The notes under the pieces are model-generated. The model searched no databases, was not told the origin of the DNA, and saw nothing but the letters and a program-made list of their open reading frames with translations. A program made the position numbers and the translations under genes. From Persicimonas caeni (lineage in GTDB: Bacteria; Myxococcota_A; Bradymonadia; Bradymonadales; Bradymonadaceae), in contig NZ_CP041186.1 in NCBI RefSeq assembly GCF_006517175.1, forward strand, positions 6,103,074 through 6,167,073: a DNA stretch of 64,000 nt. The letters are read 5' to 3'. Shown here one piece after another: positions 31,971 through 40,741 of this stretch; within the stretch, counting starts at the first letter, position 1; every line of letters starts with the position of its first letter.

Positions 31971-31988
31971 AGGTCTCAGACACCGTGT
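31971..31988. repeat. TVSDTV-type REP, inverted copy upstream of the RAYT gene
   Basis: AGGTCTCAGACACCGTGT is the complement of the ACAYGGTGTCTGAGACC motif found four times, partly degenerate, at 34762-34910. It lies 153 bp upstream of the transposase start in an otherwise featureless 282-bp gap. RAYT genes are normally flanked by copies of the REP they act on, which makes this the likely cognate family (inference). Confidence 0.7.
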
Positions 31989-32141
31989 TGTGTAGCATTC
32001 ATGGGCGTATGAGCGCGATCTTGGGGCGTCCATTTGGTCGCTCCTTCGCAAGAAATTTTGCCCCAACACGCAACGAAATGGCCCGTTCTGCCGAAAACCG
32101 TAATGAGGGATGTTTGACTACCTTTACCTACGGAGGCTGAC

Positions 32142-33107
32142 ATGGGTTACCCACTGCGAGAGCAAAAGGCGGACGCGTTCTACGACATCTGCAACCGTAC
32201 CCACCAGCAGTTCTACGGGCTGTTGCCCAGCGAGGAGGTCAACAAGATCATTCTGGGGCTGTTGGCCAAGTACGCCTGGATTTACGGCGTCGAGATCTTC
32301 GCGTTCTGCTTTATGAGCAACCACTTCCACATCATCGCGCGCTGCAAGTCGCTGCAGCTTCACCTGTTCATGCGTGACTTCCAGGCCCAACTCGCCAAGA
32401 AGATCAATGCGCTACGTGGACGCACCGGCACCTTTTGGGAACGTCGCTACACCGCCATCGAAATCTTGGACGACGACGCCATGATAGAGCGTTTGCGCTA
32501 TACGGTGTGCAATCCATCTGAGTCAGACCTGGTGCGTCACCCAAGGCTGTGGCCGGGGCTTTGCTCGTGGGATATCCACGACAACGGCGGCGAGCCGCTC
32601 TGGGGCGAGGTCGTCGACCGCGAGACGTACTGGCGTGAGAAGCGAAAAAAGAAGAACGAAGACAAGACCGAGGCCGAACTCATCGAGATGGCGACTGTGC
32701 GCTACCCGCTCGAGCTGGCCAAGCTCCCCAAGTGGGCCAACCTCGATGACGCTTCGTACCACGCGAAGGTGCGCAAGGAATGTCACGAGCACGCACGCCA
32801 CCTGCACGACAAGCGCGGCTTCAAGTGCCCCGGCCCCAAAAAGGTGCTCGCCAAGAAGTGGTGGCAGCGTCCCGTCCAACCAAAGAAGGCCCCGCGCCCG
32901 CTGTGCCACGGCGGCGACCTCGAGAAGCGTAAGGAGTATCGCGAGCAGCGCCGGGCAGTGACAAACGCTTACAAGAAAGCAGTAGGGAGGTGGCGCAAGG
33001 GAAAGACGAATATCGAGTTTCCCGAGGGGACCATTCCACCGGGTTACCAGTTTTGCTACGGGTGCAAGGCCCAGTTCAATATGACCGTGCCGCCCAAGCC
33101 AGCCTAG
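32142..33107 (+). CDS. REP-associated Y1 transposase (RAYT, IS200-like)
   Basis: Single-domain HUH nuclease of 321 residues. The metal-binding HUH motif is MSNHFHIIA (His61, His63), and the probable nucleophile is Tyr120 in RLRYTVCNP, the position of the catalytic Tyr in IS200/TnpA-REP proteins. GRTGTFWERRYTAI is another family signature. The second half (about 170-321) is a basic, Lys/Arg-rich region (REKRKKKNEDKTEAE, KKVLAKKWWQRP) longer than in typical RAYTs, ending in a Cys pair (CYGCKAQF). RAYTs cut and join single-stranded REP hairpins and are single-copy, domesticated-looking genes. CGGAGG lies 7 bp before ATG 32142. No IS200-type ends or accessory TnpB gene are visible. Confidence 0.9.
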   Translation: MGYPLREQKADAFYDICNRTHQQFYGLLPSEEVNKIILGLLAKYAWIYGVEIFAFCFMSNHFHIIARCKSLQLHLFMRDFQAQLAKKINALRGRTGTFWERRYTAIEILDDDAMIERLRYTVCNPSESDLVRHPRLWPGLCSWDIHDNGGEPLWGEVVDRETYWREKRKKKNEDKTEAELIEMATVRYPLELAKLPKWANLDDASYHAKVRKECHEHARHLHDKRGFKCPGPKKVLAKKWWQRPVQPKKAPRPLCHGGDLEKRKEYREQRRAVTNAYKKAVGRWRKGKTNIEFPEGTIPPGYQFCYGCKAQFNMTVPPKPA

Positions 33108-33219
33108 GACGACCCCCACCGTCGATCCGCAAAGTGCCTACCATCGTGTTCGGATAATCGTGAATTTGGGCGCGGCTCGTGTTATTACGGTAGAGCACCC
33201 CGTGGAGACCGGAGTTGTG

Positions 33220-34707
33220 ATGGTGGACGAAAAAGACGACATGGTCGCCTACTGCCCCGAATGCGGTACGGAGTATGACGGCCACTTCAACGCCTGCCCC
33301 GAAGACGGCACAAAGCTGTACCATTATCGCGCCGCCGAGAAGGACAACGATCCGTTGATCGGCACCGAGATCGATGGGCGCTTTCGCATCGAACGGGTGC
33401 TTGGCGAGGGCGGCATGGGCAAGGTGTATCGGGCCGTGCAGTTGTCGGTCGACCGGCCCGTGGCCCTCAAAGTGCTGCACCGCGCGGTGGGCAAGAACAA
33501 GGAGTTCATCCAGCGCTTTTTGCGCGAGGCGCGGGTCATCTCCGGGTTCAAGCATCCCAACATCGTGACGCTGGTCGATTTCGGCCAGGACCCTCACCAA
33601 GACCTTCTGTACCTGGTCATGGAGATGCTCGACGGCGGCGACTTGGCCGGCCTGCTCGAGGGAGGGCGTCTGCGTGTCGCGCTCGCCGTCGAGATCGCCC
33701 TGCAGGTATGCGCCGCGCTTTCCGAGCCGCACGCCAACGGCGTCGTCCATCGCGACCTCAAGCCCGAAAACCTGATGCTCGTCGTCACCTCCGACGGCTC
33801 ACTGCAGGTCAAGGTCCTCGACTTTGGCATCGCCCAGGCCGTCGGCGGTGATACCAAGCTCACCAAGACCGGCATGGTCTATGGGACCCCGAAGTACATG
33901 GCCCCCGAGCAGGCCAAGGGCGCCGAGATGACCGGGCGTACCGACATCTACGCGCTCGGCATCATCCTCTTCCAGATGCTCGTCGGTCAGGCGCCGTTCG
34001 ACGGCGACACCGCCATGCAAATTGCCCTAGCGCAGGTTCAGAGTCCGGCGCCGCAGGTCCGTGACCTGCTGGGCCCCGAAGACGTCCCCGAGAGTCTCGT
34101 GCATCTTGTGGGCGACATGCTGCGCAAGGCCCCGGACCAGCGCCCCGCATCGGTTCTCGAAGTGCGCGATCGTCTCGAGGATGTCCAGAACGAGCTCGAG
34201 AACGCGCGTGTCCGTCTCGACGTCGACCAGGCATTCGACGAACGATTCTCGCCGTGGATTCTCGAGCCGGTCACCGCCGCAGCCGTGCGTTCGGCCTCGA
34301 CGGGCATGCGCGCTCCAGTGCCCGAGGCGACGTCGGATCCCTCCGAGCCGGTCGACGAGGCCCGGGCCGTGGCGCCCACCGAGGCAGCAGAGGTCGTCGT
34401 CGAAGAGCGGCCCGCCGAACAGGACGTCCACACCATGGCCGCCGACCCGGTGCCTGCCCACCAGGCCAAAGGCAAGTCCAAAGGCAAGCTCGTCTTGGCG
34501 TTATTGGTGCTCGTGCTCGCCGCCGGCGGCGTGGCGGCCTGGTTGCTGTCGTCCGAGTACGAGCTGGCCTACGAATACGCCGGTCCGGGCTCGGAGAACG
34601 CCGAGTACGTTTGGCCTTGGTCCGATGAGGCCGACTTGTCGGTGCCCGTCGGAGAGGGCGATGGCCCGGCGGAGGACAAGCCCAAGAAGGCCGCCACCGC
34701 GAAGTGA
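33220..34707 (+). CDS. Zinc-ribbon Ser/Thr protein kinase with one membrane segment
   Basis: PknB-type receptor kinase of 495 residues. The N-terminus has a small zinc-ribbon-like element, CPECGTEY...CPEDG. The kinase domain (about residues 45-310) shows GEGGMGKVYRA, VALKVL with the catalytic Lys, HRDLKPENLM, DFGIAQA and YMAPEQA. A disordered acidic region (about 345-410) leads to one membrane helix (LVLALLVLVLAAGGVAAWLL, about 425-444) and a short external tail (EYAGPGSENAEY). The start ATG 33220 is preceded by GGAG; GTG 33160 would add 20 residues with no family resemblance. It is followed by repeat DNA, so it is probably monocistronic. Confidence 0.92.
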   Translation: MVDEKDDMVAYCPECGTEYDGHFNACPEDGTKLYHYRAAEKDNDPLIGTEIDGRFRIERVLGEGGMGKVYRAVQLSVDRPVALKVLHRAVGKNKEFIQRFLREARVISGFKHPNIVTLVDFGQDPHQDLLYLVMEMLDGGDLAGLLEGGRLRVALAVEIALQVCAALSEPHANGVVHRDLKPENLMLVVTSDGSLQVKVLDFGIAQAVGGDTKLTKTGMVYGTPKYMAPEQAKGAEMTGRTDIYALGIILFQMLVGQAPFDGDTAMQIALAQVQSPAPQVRDLLGPEDVPESLVHLVGDMLRKAPDQRPASVLEVRDRLEDVQNELENARVRLDVDQAFDERFSPWILEPVTAAAVRSASTGMRAPVPEATSDPSEPVDEARAVAPTEAAEVVVEERPAEQDVHTMAADPVPAHQAKGKSKGKLVLALLVLVLAAGGVAAWLLSSEYELAYEYAGPGSENAEYVWPWSDEADLSVPVGEGDGPAEDKPKKAATAK

Positions 34708-34761
34708 ACCACGTTCCCGAGAGCATTTTCTCCCCACAATGATGCGCCTCTCGATTGATTT

Positions 34762-34910
34762 ACATGGTCCCTGAGACGGTTGCACGTGGTGTCTGCGGCC
34801 ATTTTTACTGGACTTACATGGTGTCTGAGACCGTTTTTGCTGAGATCGTTTTTGCTGCGGAGACGGCCGCGCGAAAAACAACTTACATGGTGTCTGAGAC
34901 CATTTTTGCG
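34762..34910. repeat. Cluster of TVSDTV-type REP elements
   Basis: Four copies of a degenerate element ACATGGTGTCTGAGACC plus NTTTTTGC start at about 34762 (variant ACATGGTCCCTGAGACGG), 34784 (degenerate GTGGTGTCTGCGGCC), 34816 and 34884. Each core GGTGTCTGAGACC can form a small hairpin. Two copies end in TTTTTGC, so they might also stop transcription. The cluster lies between the kinase stop (34707) and the grpE-like gene (35023); nothing else was seen in this 315-bp gap. Confidence 0.8.
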
Positions 34911-35022
34911 GTGCGGGAATTCGTGGCGTGAGTTGGCGTTTTTGGGCATTTCTGCGTACGGTGTTTAAGATTGCTTCGCGTAAGACAGAGCACTGGCTCG
35001 AGTAGTAAGAGGTACACAACCC

Positions 35023-35796
35023 ATGGTCTTTCCTTACGATAAGCGCCCCCGCGGATCGGGCTCCCGCTACGTTCCGCTCGACGTCGCCCGCCAAATTGCC
35101 CAGCAGCGAGACGAGCTGTTGGCCGAAGTCCAGAAACTTCGCCGCCAGAACAACCGGCTCGAATCTGCCGTGGAGGCGGCCGATTCCAAGCAGGCTGCGC
35201 TGAGCCGACGCGTCGCCGAGGCCGAGCGCGAGGCCCGCGAGCTGCGCGCCGAGCTTGCCGAGCAGGCCGACCTTGCGGAGCAACCGCGCGAGCACCAACC
35301 GGAGGAGCAGCAAGACGCGCAGGGAGAGCAGACATCACACGAGGAGCGGGCAGAGGTTCACCAGGAGACCCCTGCCGAGCACCTCGTCGCACGCTTGAGT
35401 CAGCGTATCGAAGAACTCGAAGCCGACCTCGATCGGGTGCGCGAGCGCACCCAGCGTACCGTCGACAACGCCCGCCGCGACGAGCGCGTGCGCATCCTCG
35501 CCGGATTGGGCGCCGTGCTCGACTCCATCGAGCGCGGCCTCGACATCGGCGCCGACACCGCCTGGCGCCGGGGCCTCGAGGCGATCCGCTCCCAGCTCAT
35601 GGCGTTCTTCCGCGCCGAGGGCGCCACGCTCTTGGGCGAGCCCGGCGAGCGCATGAACCCCAAGATCCACGAAGCCATCCAAACGGTCGACGCCGACGGA
35701 GTCGACAAGGGCCACATCGTCGAGGTCGAGCGCCACGGCCTGCAACTCGAAGACGGCACCCTCGTGCGACCCGCCAAGGTCGTCGTGGCTCGCTGA
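35023..35796 (+). CDS. grpE: GrpE family nucleotide exchange factor
   Basis: GrpE-like protein of 257 residues, longer than the usual about 200. It has a long N-terminal coiled coil (IAQQRDELLAEVQKLRRQNN; REARELRAELAEQADLAEQ), an acidic Gln/Glu-rich linker at about 85-115, a second coiled coil and the four-helix region (ILAGLGAVLDSIERGLD), then the small beta domain: LLGEPGERMNPKIHEAIQTV and HGLQLEDGTLVRPAKVVVA, matching the GrpE C-terminal signature. GrpE acts as ADP-release factor for DnaK. No dnaK or dnaJ gene is adjacent. The extra N-terminal coiled coil and the isolated location suggest either a divergent housekeeping GrpE or a second, specialised copy. Confidence 0.85.
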   Translation: MVFPYDKRPRGSGSRYVPLDVARQIAQQRDELLAEVQKLRRQNNRLESAVEAADSKQAALSRRVAEAEREARELRAELAEQADLAEQPREHQPEEQQDAQGEQTSHEERAEVHQETPAEHLVARLSQRIEELEADLDRVRERTQRTVDNARRDERVRILAGLGAVLDSIERGLDIGADTAWRRGLEAIRSQLMAFFRAEGATLLGEPGERMNPKIHEAIQTVDADGVDKGHIVEVERHGLQLEDGTLVRPAKVVVAR

Positions 35797-35802
35797 ATCG
35801 GC

Positions 35803-36633
35803 TCAATGCCCCTCATAATTCGGATCTCGCCCCTGGGCGAACGCCGCGAACGCCTCGCCCAGGTCCTTCGACTGCAAAAACGCGCTGTTCCAGGTCGCCA
35901 CGTACTCCAGGCCCGCCTCTTCGGAGGCGTCCTTGCAGTAGTTGAGCACGCGCTTGGCACCCTGGACGGCCAACGGGGCGTTGGCGGCGATCTGGCTGCA
36001 GATCTCTTCGACGCCTGCGTCGAGCGCCTCGCGGTCGGCGAAGACTTGCTCGACGAGTCCGACTCTTTCGGCGAATTCGGCGTCGTAGTCGCCTGCCGTA
36101 AAGGCCATCAGGCGCGTGGCGCCTTCGCCGATGATGCCCGGCAGTCGCTGCAGAGCGCCCACGTCGGGCGTAATCGCGATGCGCGGCTCGCGCAGGCTGA
36201 ACTTGGCATTGGCGGTGCACACGCGTACGTCGCACGCGGCGATCATGTTGACGCCGCCGCCGATGCACCAGCCGTCGATGGCCGCGATGACCGGCTTTCG
36301 GCACTTGGCGATGGAGGTGAACGCCTGCTGCCACTCGCGGATGAGCGCGTGCAGCTCGGTGCGCTCCTTGGCCAAGTTCTGCCCGGCGATCATCGGCATG
36401 AGCGTCTGTGCGCTCGCCTTCAGGTCGAGCCCGTAGGTGAAGTGGTCGCCGCGGCCGCGCACCACGACCGCGCGCACCGAGTCGTCCGCGTCGAGCGCGT
36501 CGAACACGCCCGGCGTCTCGGCCCAGAAGTCGGGGCCCATCGCGTTTCCTTTGCCCGGGCCGATCAGCTCGACGGTAGCGATGGCGCCGTCGCGAGAGAC
36601 TGCCAAAGATTTCAAATCGCCGAATTCTTCCAT
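35803..36633 (-). CDS. Crotonase family enzyme, dienoyl-CoA-isomerase-like
   Basis: 276-residue crotonase-fold protein. The CoA/oxyanion-hole elements are HFTYGLDLKA (about 65-74) and AIDGWCIGGGVNMIAACDVR (about 118-137). The active-site strand is FSLREPRIAITPDVGALQRLP: the Asp before Val-Gly-x-Leu-Gln-Arg-Leu-Pro is the hallmark of the delta(3,5)-delta(2,4)-dienoyl-CoA isomerase (ECH1) group, in which that Asp is one of two catalytic acids. A role in beta-oxidation of unsaturated fatty acids is therefore likely, but general enoyl-CoA hydratase activity cannot be excluded. The acyl-CoA synthetase at 22.8 kb is not in the same operon. Convergent with grpE with only a 6-bp gap. Confidence 0.88.
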   Translation of the reverse strand: MEEFGDLKSLAVSRDGAIATVELIGPGKGNAMGPDFWAETPGVFDALDADDSVRAVVVRGRGDHFTYGLDLKASAQTLMPMIAGQNLAKERTELHALIREWQQAFTSIAKCRKPVIAAIDGWCIGGGVNMIAACDVRVCTANAKFSLREPRIAITPDVGALQRLPGIIGEGATRLMAFTAGDYDAEFAERVGLVEQVFADREALDAGVEEICSQIAANAPLAVQGAKRVLNYCKDASEEAGLEYVATWNSAFLQSKDLGEAFAAFAQGRDPNYEGH

Positions 36634-36772
36634 TTTTATCTCCTGGCTCTGCGTTGTTGGGGTTCCGATTCTGCTTGTGTCACGGGATGATACACGGTGA
36701 GCGCCTCGCGCAAAGACTCACTGTGCAGACGCGGGGTGGATTATTGGCACCCGAATGTCACTTATATAGGCG

Positions 36773-36800
36773 TTGACGGTTACTCCTGCTGTGCCATAGT
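36773..36800 (+). promoter_or_regulatory. Sigma70-like promoter candidate for the RNase D gene
   Basis: TTGACG (36773-36778) and CATAGT (36795-36800) are separated by 16 bp, close to the TTGACA/TATAAT consensus (5/6 and 4/6). Transcription starting about 7 bp later would give a leader of about 40 nt before ATG 36847. Read from sequence only. Confidence 0.45.
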
Positions 36801-36846
36801 GGCGCCGCAAGCAGTACAAGCCAGCCTCACCGCACGAAGTAGCAGT

Positions 36847-37980
36847 ATGCGCACTCTCTGGATCGACCAGCCCGAGCAACTTCGAGATTTCTGCGCTCAG
36901 ATCGAAGGCGACGTCATCGCCTTCGATACCGAGAGCGACCACTTCCATGCCTATCAGGCGCAGGTCTGCCTGATCCAGGTGGGCTCGCGCGAGTCGAGCG
37001 CGCTCATCGACCCGCTGGCGCTCGACGCCGACGAGCTCGAGCCGCTCTTCGAGCTTCTGCGTGACCCCTCCGTGGTCACGATCCTGCACGCCGGGCGCAA
37101 CGACATTCTCGAAATGGATCGCGACTACGGCGTGATCATCTCGAACCTGTTCGATACCCAGATTGCCGCCAAATTTCTGGGTTACGAGCGCAACAGCTTG
37201 AGCTGGCTGCAAGAGGAGATCATCGGCGATAAGCCGGGGCAGTACTCGACGTTCGACTGGACCACGCGTCCGATTCCGCCCAAGGCGCGCGAGTATGCGG
37301 CGGCCGACGTCGCCGACCTGTTCGCGCTGCGCGACCGGTTTTTGCCCGAACTCGAAGCGGCGCTGTGGCTCGAGCCGTTCCACCAGCAATGTGCCTACGT
37401 CACCTCCATCACCAAATACGAGCCGTCGCCATTCGACGAGGAAGGCTGGCGAAAGATCGACCGGCGCAAGAATCTCGACGGCGAGCAGCGCGCGTGTCTG
37501 CGCGAGCTCTACGTGTTGCGCCACGAGATTTGTACCGAAGAGAATCGCGCCGCGCTGCATATCTTCCCCGATGCCGCCTTGCGAAAGATCTTTCGCGACC
37601 GTCCGCAGACGATCGCCGACCTCGAGGCTATCCGTCGGCTGCCCGACGAGACCATCGAGGCGCACGGCGAGCGCATTTTGGAGGCGCTCGAGCGCTCCCA
37701 GCACTGTGAGCCGCCGCCCGAGCGGCCGCCCCGAAAGTCGCGCCCGCGTCTGAGCAACGCCCACCGCAGCCGCTACTCGGCGCTCAAGGACTGGCGCAAC
37801 GAGACCTCCGAGTCGCTCGACCTCGCCGGTGAATTCATCGCCACCAACGCCACGCTCTTCGACGTGGCCGAGGACCCGCCGACCTGTGTCGAGGGACTCG
37901 ACGCCTTTGCTGGAATCCTCCCCTGGCATCGTGAGATGTTCGGCGAAGAGATCCTCGAGGTCATCGAGAGGGCTTCTTAG
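36847..37980 (+). CDS. rnd: Ribonuclease D family 3'-5' exonuclease
   Basis: 377-residue RNase D-type exoribonuclease. The DEDD catalytic acids are seen in VIAFDTESDHF (Asp27, Glu29), in LHAGRNDILEMDRDYG and in REYAAADVADLFAL (the YxxxD pattern). A first HRDC domain follows at about residues 210-290 (ACLRELYVLRHEICTEENRA, then IRRLPDE), and a second, more degenerate one may occupy the C-terminus. RNase D trims 3' ends of tRNAs and other stable RNAs. The start ATG 36847 (MRTLWIDQPEQL) is chosen because it begins the exonuclease fold and lies behind a sigma70-like promoter; the frame is open further upstream. The next gene starts 6 bp after the stop, so the two are co-transcribed. Confidence 0.9.
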   Translation: MRTLWIDQPEQLRDFCAQIEGDVIAFDTESDHFHAYQAQVCLIQVGSRESSALIDPLALDADELEPLFELLRDPSVVTILHAGRNDILEMDRDYGVIISNLFDTQIAAKFLGYERNSLSWLQEEIIGDKPGQYSTFDWTTRPIPPKAREYAAADVADLFALRDRFLPELEAALWLEPFHQQCAYVTSITKYEPSPFDEEGWRKIDRRKNLDGEQRACLRELYVLRHEICTEENRAALHIFPDAALRKIFRDRPQTIADLEAIRRLPDETIEAHGERILEALERSQHCEPPPERPPRKSRPRLSNAHRSRYSALKDWRNETSESLDLAGEFIATNATLFDVAEDPPTCVEGLDAFAGILPWHREMFGEEILEVIERAS

Positions 37981-37985
37981 GTGCA

Positions 37986-39668
37986 ATGAAGACTCAGCTC
38001 GTCATCCTCCTCGTCGTCCTCGGCTCGCTGCTGGGAGTCGTGGCTTCTGCAGCCGCGCAGCCGGTGAAGCTCGACGACCCGGCGCAGACTTACTCGCTGG
38101 TCGAGCACGGCCATTTTGTGCCCGACTTGGATGGACGCTGGACCGCCGACAACATCGACGGACTAGCCGAGGCGGCGCGCGCCGCCCAGACGGGCGTGTC
38201 CGAAGAGCGCGTGCGCAGCACCGAGCGTTTCTGGCTGGTGACTTCGGTTCGAAACGACAGCCAAGAGGCCCGCTGGGTCGTTTCCCTGCTCGTGTCGTAC
38301 CTGCCCGAGGTGGCGCTGGTGGTCGAGGACGAGGAGGGCGAGCGCATCCTCACCCGCAGCGGCGAGTCGACCGGGCTGACGCAGATTCTTCCCGTAGTCG
38401 GCAATGCCCAGCCGGTCATCCTCGAGCCGGGCGAGGTCAACACGCTCTATCTGCTCGTCCGTGCGCGCCCCGAGCCGGGCGTCGACCCCTCCGAACTCGT
38501 CCTTCGCTCGCAGCCGGCTTGGTCGCCGCACGCCTTTCAGCTCACCGGATTCGTGCTGCTTTGCCTGGGCGCGATGATCGCGATGAGCCTCTTCTCGCTG
38601 GTCATCTGGGCGCGTTTTCGCACCACGACTTACCTGTGGTTTAGCCTCTTTGCCGCCACGACGAGCTTGTTGTGGGCGACCGCCTACGGCGTCGTGCAGC
38701 TCTTTTGGGGCGCGTCGTTCGACATCTCGCTGCTCAACTTCGGCGCGAACGCGTCGAGTCTGGTCTTCTGCACGCTCTTCGTTCGCCGTCTCTTGGAGAC
38801 CTACGAGTTGTCCGCAAAGGTCGACCGGACGTTCTTGGTGGTCGCCGCGGCCGCAGCGAGCCTGCTCGTTGCGATGTTCGTCATGCCACACGGGCTGACC
38901 TACACGCTCAACGCGTTGGCGGCGCTGCTCGTCTGGGTGTTGTTGGTCGGCGCGACCGTCTACGCCACCGTCCGCGGCAGCCGGGAGGCTCGCCTGCTCT
39001 TGGTGGCGTGGGGCGTCTTTCTGGTGAGCGCCTTCTTGACGATCATCGAAGGCTTGGGCGCCTCGCTTCCCACGTTGCAGGTGCGGCTGTGGACCATCGG
39101 CACGACGGCGGCTGGCATGCTCTTGATGGGGCTGACGATGGGCAGTCAGATGCGCCGCCTCCTCATCGAGAAACGAAGCGCCGAGCGCGACGCGCGCACC
39201 GACGCGTTGACCGACCTGCGCAACCGCACCGCGTTCGAGTTCGACTTTCGCAAGCGCGCAGCGGCTTATAACGCCGGGCGCTACGCTGAGGTGATGGTCG
39301 CGTTCATGGACCTCGACGGCCTCAAGGGCATCAATGACGCCCGCGGCCACGAGACCGGCGACAATCTGCTGCGCACCTTCGCGCGCCTGCTCGAGCGGGA
39401 GTTTCGTGACGACGACCGCGCCTACCGGCTCGGCGGCGACGAGTTCGTCTTGTTGCTGCCGGCGCGCTCGGCGCCCGAGAAGGGCGAGCACAAGTGGCTG
39501 CAGATGCGCCTCGAGGGGATCATCGCCGAGGTGCGCGCCAGTGGGTTTCCCGAGGCGGACGTCAGCTTCGGGCTGGCCAGCCTGTCGGAGACGGGCGGCA
39601 ACCGCAAAGAGACGCTCGCCCGGGCCGACGCGCGGATGTACAAGAACAAGCGGCGCAAGCGGGTTTAG
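37986..39668 (+). CDS. Diguanylate cyclase with 7TM (7TMR-DISM-like) sensor
   Basis: Membrane-bound GGDEF protein of 560 residues. Signal peptide MKTQLVILLVVLGSLLGV, an external beta-rich domain (about 30-170), seven hydrophobic helices (about 180-385) and a cytoplasmic GGDEF domain. The active site is intact (GGDEF, residues 483-487), and the inhibitory I-site RDDD stands five residues before it, so the enzyme should make cyclic di-GMP and be product-inhibited. Layout matches 7TMR-DISM sensors, which detect small extracellular ligands such as carbohydrates. It is coupled to the RNase D gene (5-bp gap). The stop region overlaps by 4 bp with the convergent alpha/beta-hydrolase gene. No cyclic di-GMP effector is seen nearby. 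Confidence 0.92.
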   Translation: MKTQLVILLVVLGSLLGVVASAAAQPVKLDDPAQTYSLVEHGHFVPDLDGRWTADNIDGLAEAARAAQTGVSEERVRSTERFWLVTSVRNDSQEARWVVSLLVSYLPEVALVVEDEEGERILTRSGESTGLTQILPVVGNAQPVILEPGEVNTLYLLVRARPEPGVDPSELVLRSQPAWSPHAFQLTGFVLLCLGAMIAMSLFSLVIWARFRTTTYLWFSLFAATTSLLWATAYGVVQLFWGASFDISLLNFGANASSLVFCTLFVRRLLETYELSAKVDRTFLVVAAAAASLLVAMFVMPHGLTYTLNALAALLVWVLLVGATVYATVRGSREARLLLVAWGVFLVSAFLTIIEGLGASLPTLQVRLWTIGTTAAGMLLMGLTMGSQMRRLLIEKRSAERDARTDALTDLRNRTAFEFDFRKRAAAYNAGRYAEVMVAFMDLDGLKGINDARGHETGDNLLRTFARLLEREFRDDDRAYRLGGDEFVLLLPARSAPEKGEHKWLQMRLEGIIAEVRASGFPEADVSFGLASLSETGGNRKETLARADARMYKNKRRKRV

Positions 39669-40687
39669 TCGTCCGATTCGAGCCAGTGGGCGATGCTCGG
39701 CCACGTCTCGATGGGCGCGCGGCGCCCGATGAGCAAGTCCCAGTGGCCGTAGTGGTCGTTGTCGCCGCGTTCGGGGCCGTGGACGATGGCCTCGGCGTTG
39801 TCGCCGAGCAAGTCGGCGGTGTGGACGATGGCGTCGACCGAGACCTGTGCGTCCTTGCTGCCGGCGAGCAGCCGAATCGGAAACGGAAATTCGGGGGCGT
39901 TCGGGACGAACCGAAACCCGTTCTGCAGGCTCAGCCCGTCGGGCTCGAAGGTCGTCGCCAGCGAGCCGAGCAGGCTCGTGGGGATGGCGTGAAAGCACGT
40001 GGCGTGCAGCGCGCGCAGCATCTCCGGCTCGATATTGCTCGGCCAGACGTTGAAGACCTCCAGCGGCCGAAGCCCGCGGCCCATCGCCGGGGCGATCAGG
40101 TGCATGAACATCCCGTAGGGGATGGAGCCCATGCGCTCGATAATACCCCGAATCTTGAGCAGTTGCTTGAAGCCCGTCTCACCCACCGAGTAGTCGAGCG
40201 CCGAGCCCACCGCGACCCCGCGCGCAATCGGCGCCTCGGGCTGCAGAATCCCGTAGCACATCAACAACACGCCACCCATGCTGTGGCCCACCCAGTGGAC
40301 CAGGTCGACGTCGGCGAGCCGGCGAATCCCCTCCAGGATCGCCGGGATATCGTGCTCGAGGTAGTGGTCGATGCGCCAGTCGTAGCGCTCGAAATCGCTG
40401 TCGCCGTGGCCGCGAAGCTCGGGCAGCCACACGTCGAAGCCCCGGTCGGCCAGCCATTCCGCGAGCGAGCGCTCGCCGAAGTGCAGGCCGCGGTGATTGG
40501 CGGCGAGTCCGTGCAGAAGCATGACCGCCGGGCGGTCGGGCTTGGCGTCGAGGCGGCGCACGCGGCGAAGGTGCAGCCGCAGGCCGTCGCGGGTGGTCAC
40601 CTCGTGGCGCTCGGCGAGCGCGGGCGGGTGGTGTAGGTGGCGCCAGGGGCGCGGGCGATCGAGGAGTTGTTGGAGTGTATGAATCAT
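39665..40687 (-). CDS. Alpha/beta hydrolase, lipase-like
   Basis: 340-residue cytoplasmic alpha/beta hydrolase. The oxyanion-hole motif is VMLLHGLAANHRGL (about 54-67) and the nucleophile elbow is VHWVGHSMGGVLLMCY (Ser about 137). The likely acid is in LLAGSKDAQVSVDA and the catalytic His in NDHYGHWDLLIG near the C-terminus. The RDGLRLHLRRV start strand and the PELRGHGDSDFE segment are typical of lysosomal-acid-lipase-like or PHA-synthase-like hydrolases. The substrate is probably a lipid ester; this is a guess from family feel. It overlaps the convergent diguanylate cyclase gene by 4 bp and is 54 bp upstream of the copper monooxygenase gene on the same strand. Confidence 0.87.
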   Translation of the reverse strand: MIHTLQQLLDRPRPWRHLHHPPALAERHEVTTRDGLRLHLRRVRRLDAKPDRPAVMLLHGLAANHRGLHFGERSLAEWLADRGFDVWLPELRGHGDSDFERYDWRIDHYLEHDIPAILEGIRRLADVDLVHWVGHSMGGVLLMCYGILQPEAPIARGVAVGSALDYSVGETGFKQLLKIRGIIERMGSIPYGMFMHLIAPAMGRGLRPLEVFNVWPSNIEPEMLRALHATCFHAIPTSLLGSLATTFEPDGLSLQNGFRFVPNAPEFPFPIRLLAGSKDAQVSVDAIVHTADLLGDNAEAIVHGPERGDNDHYGHWDLLIGRRAPIETWPSIAHWLESDD

Positions 40688-40741
40688 GGCCGGGGGATTA
40701 TGCCGGGAGCCGGCGAAAATCGCCAGCTCCCAACAACCATC

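Noticed and set aside
32142-33107. A complete IS200/IS605 insertion sequence
   Set aside because: Only a TnpA-like gene is present, with no TnpB and no recognisable left and right IS ends; a single-copy RAYT fits better.
38163-39998. 611-codon minus-strand frame over the diguanylate cyclase
   Set aside because: Shadow of the GGDEF gene; composition dominated by Arg, His and Gln, no domain.
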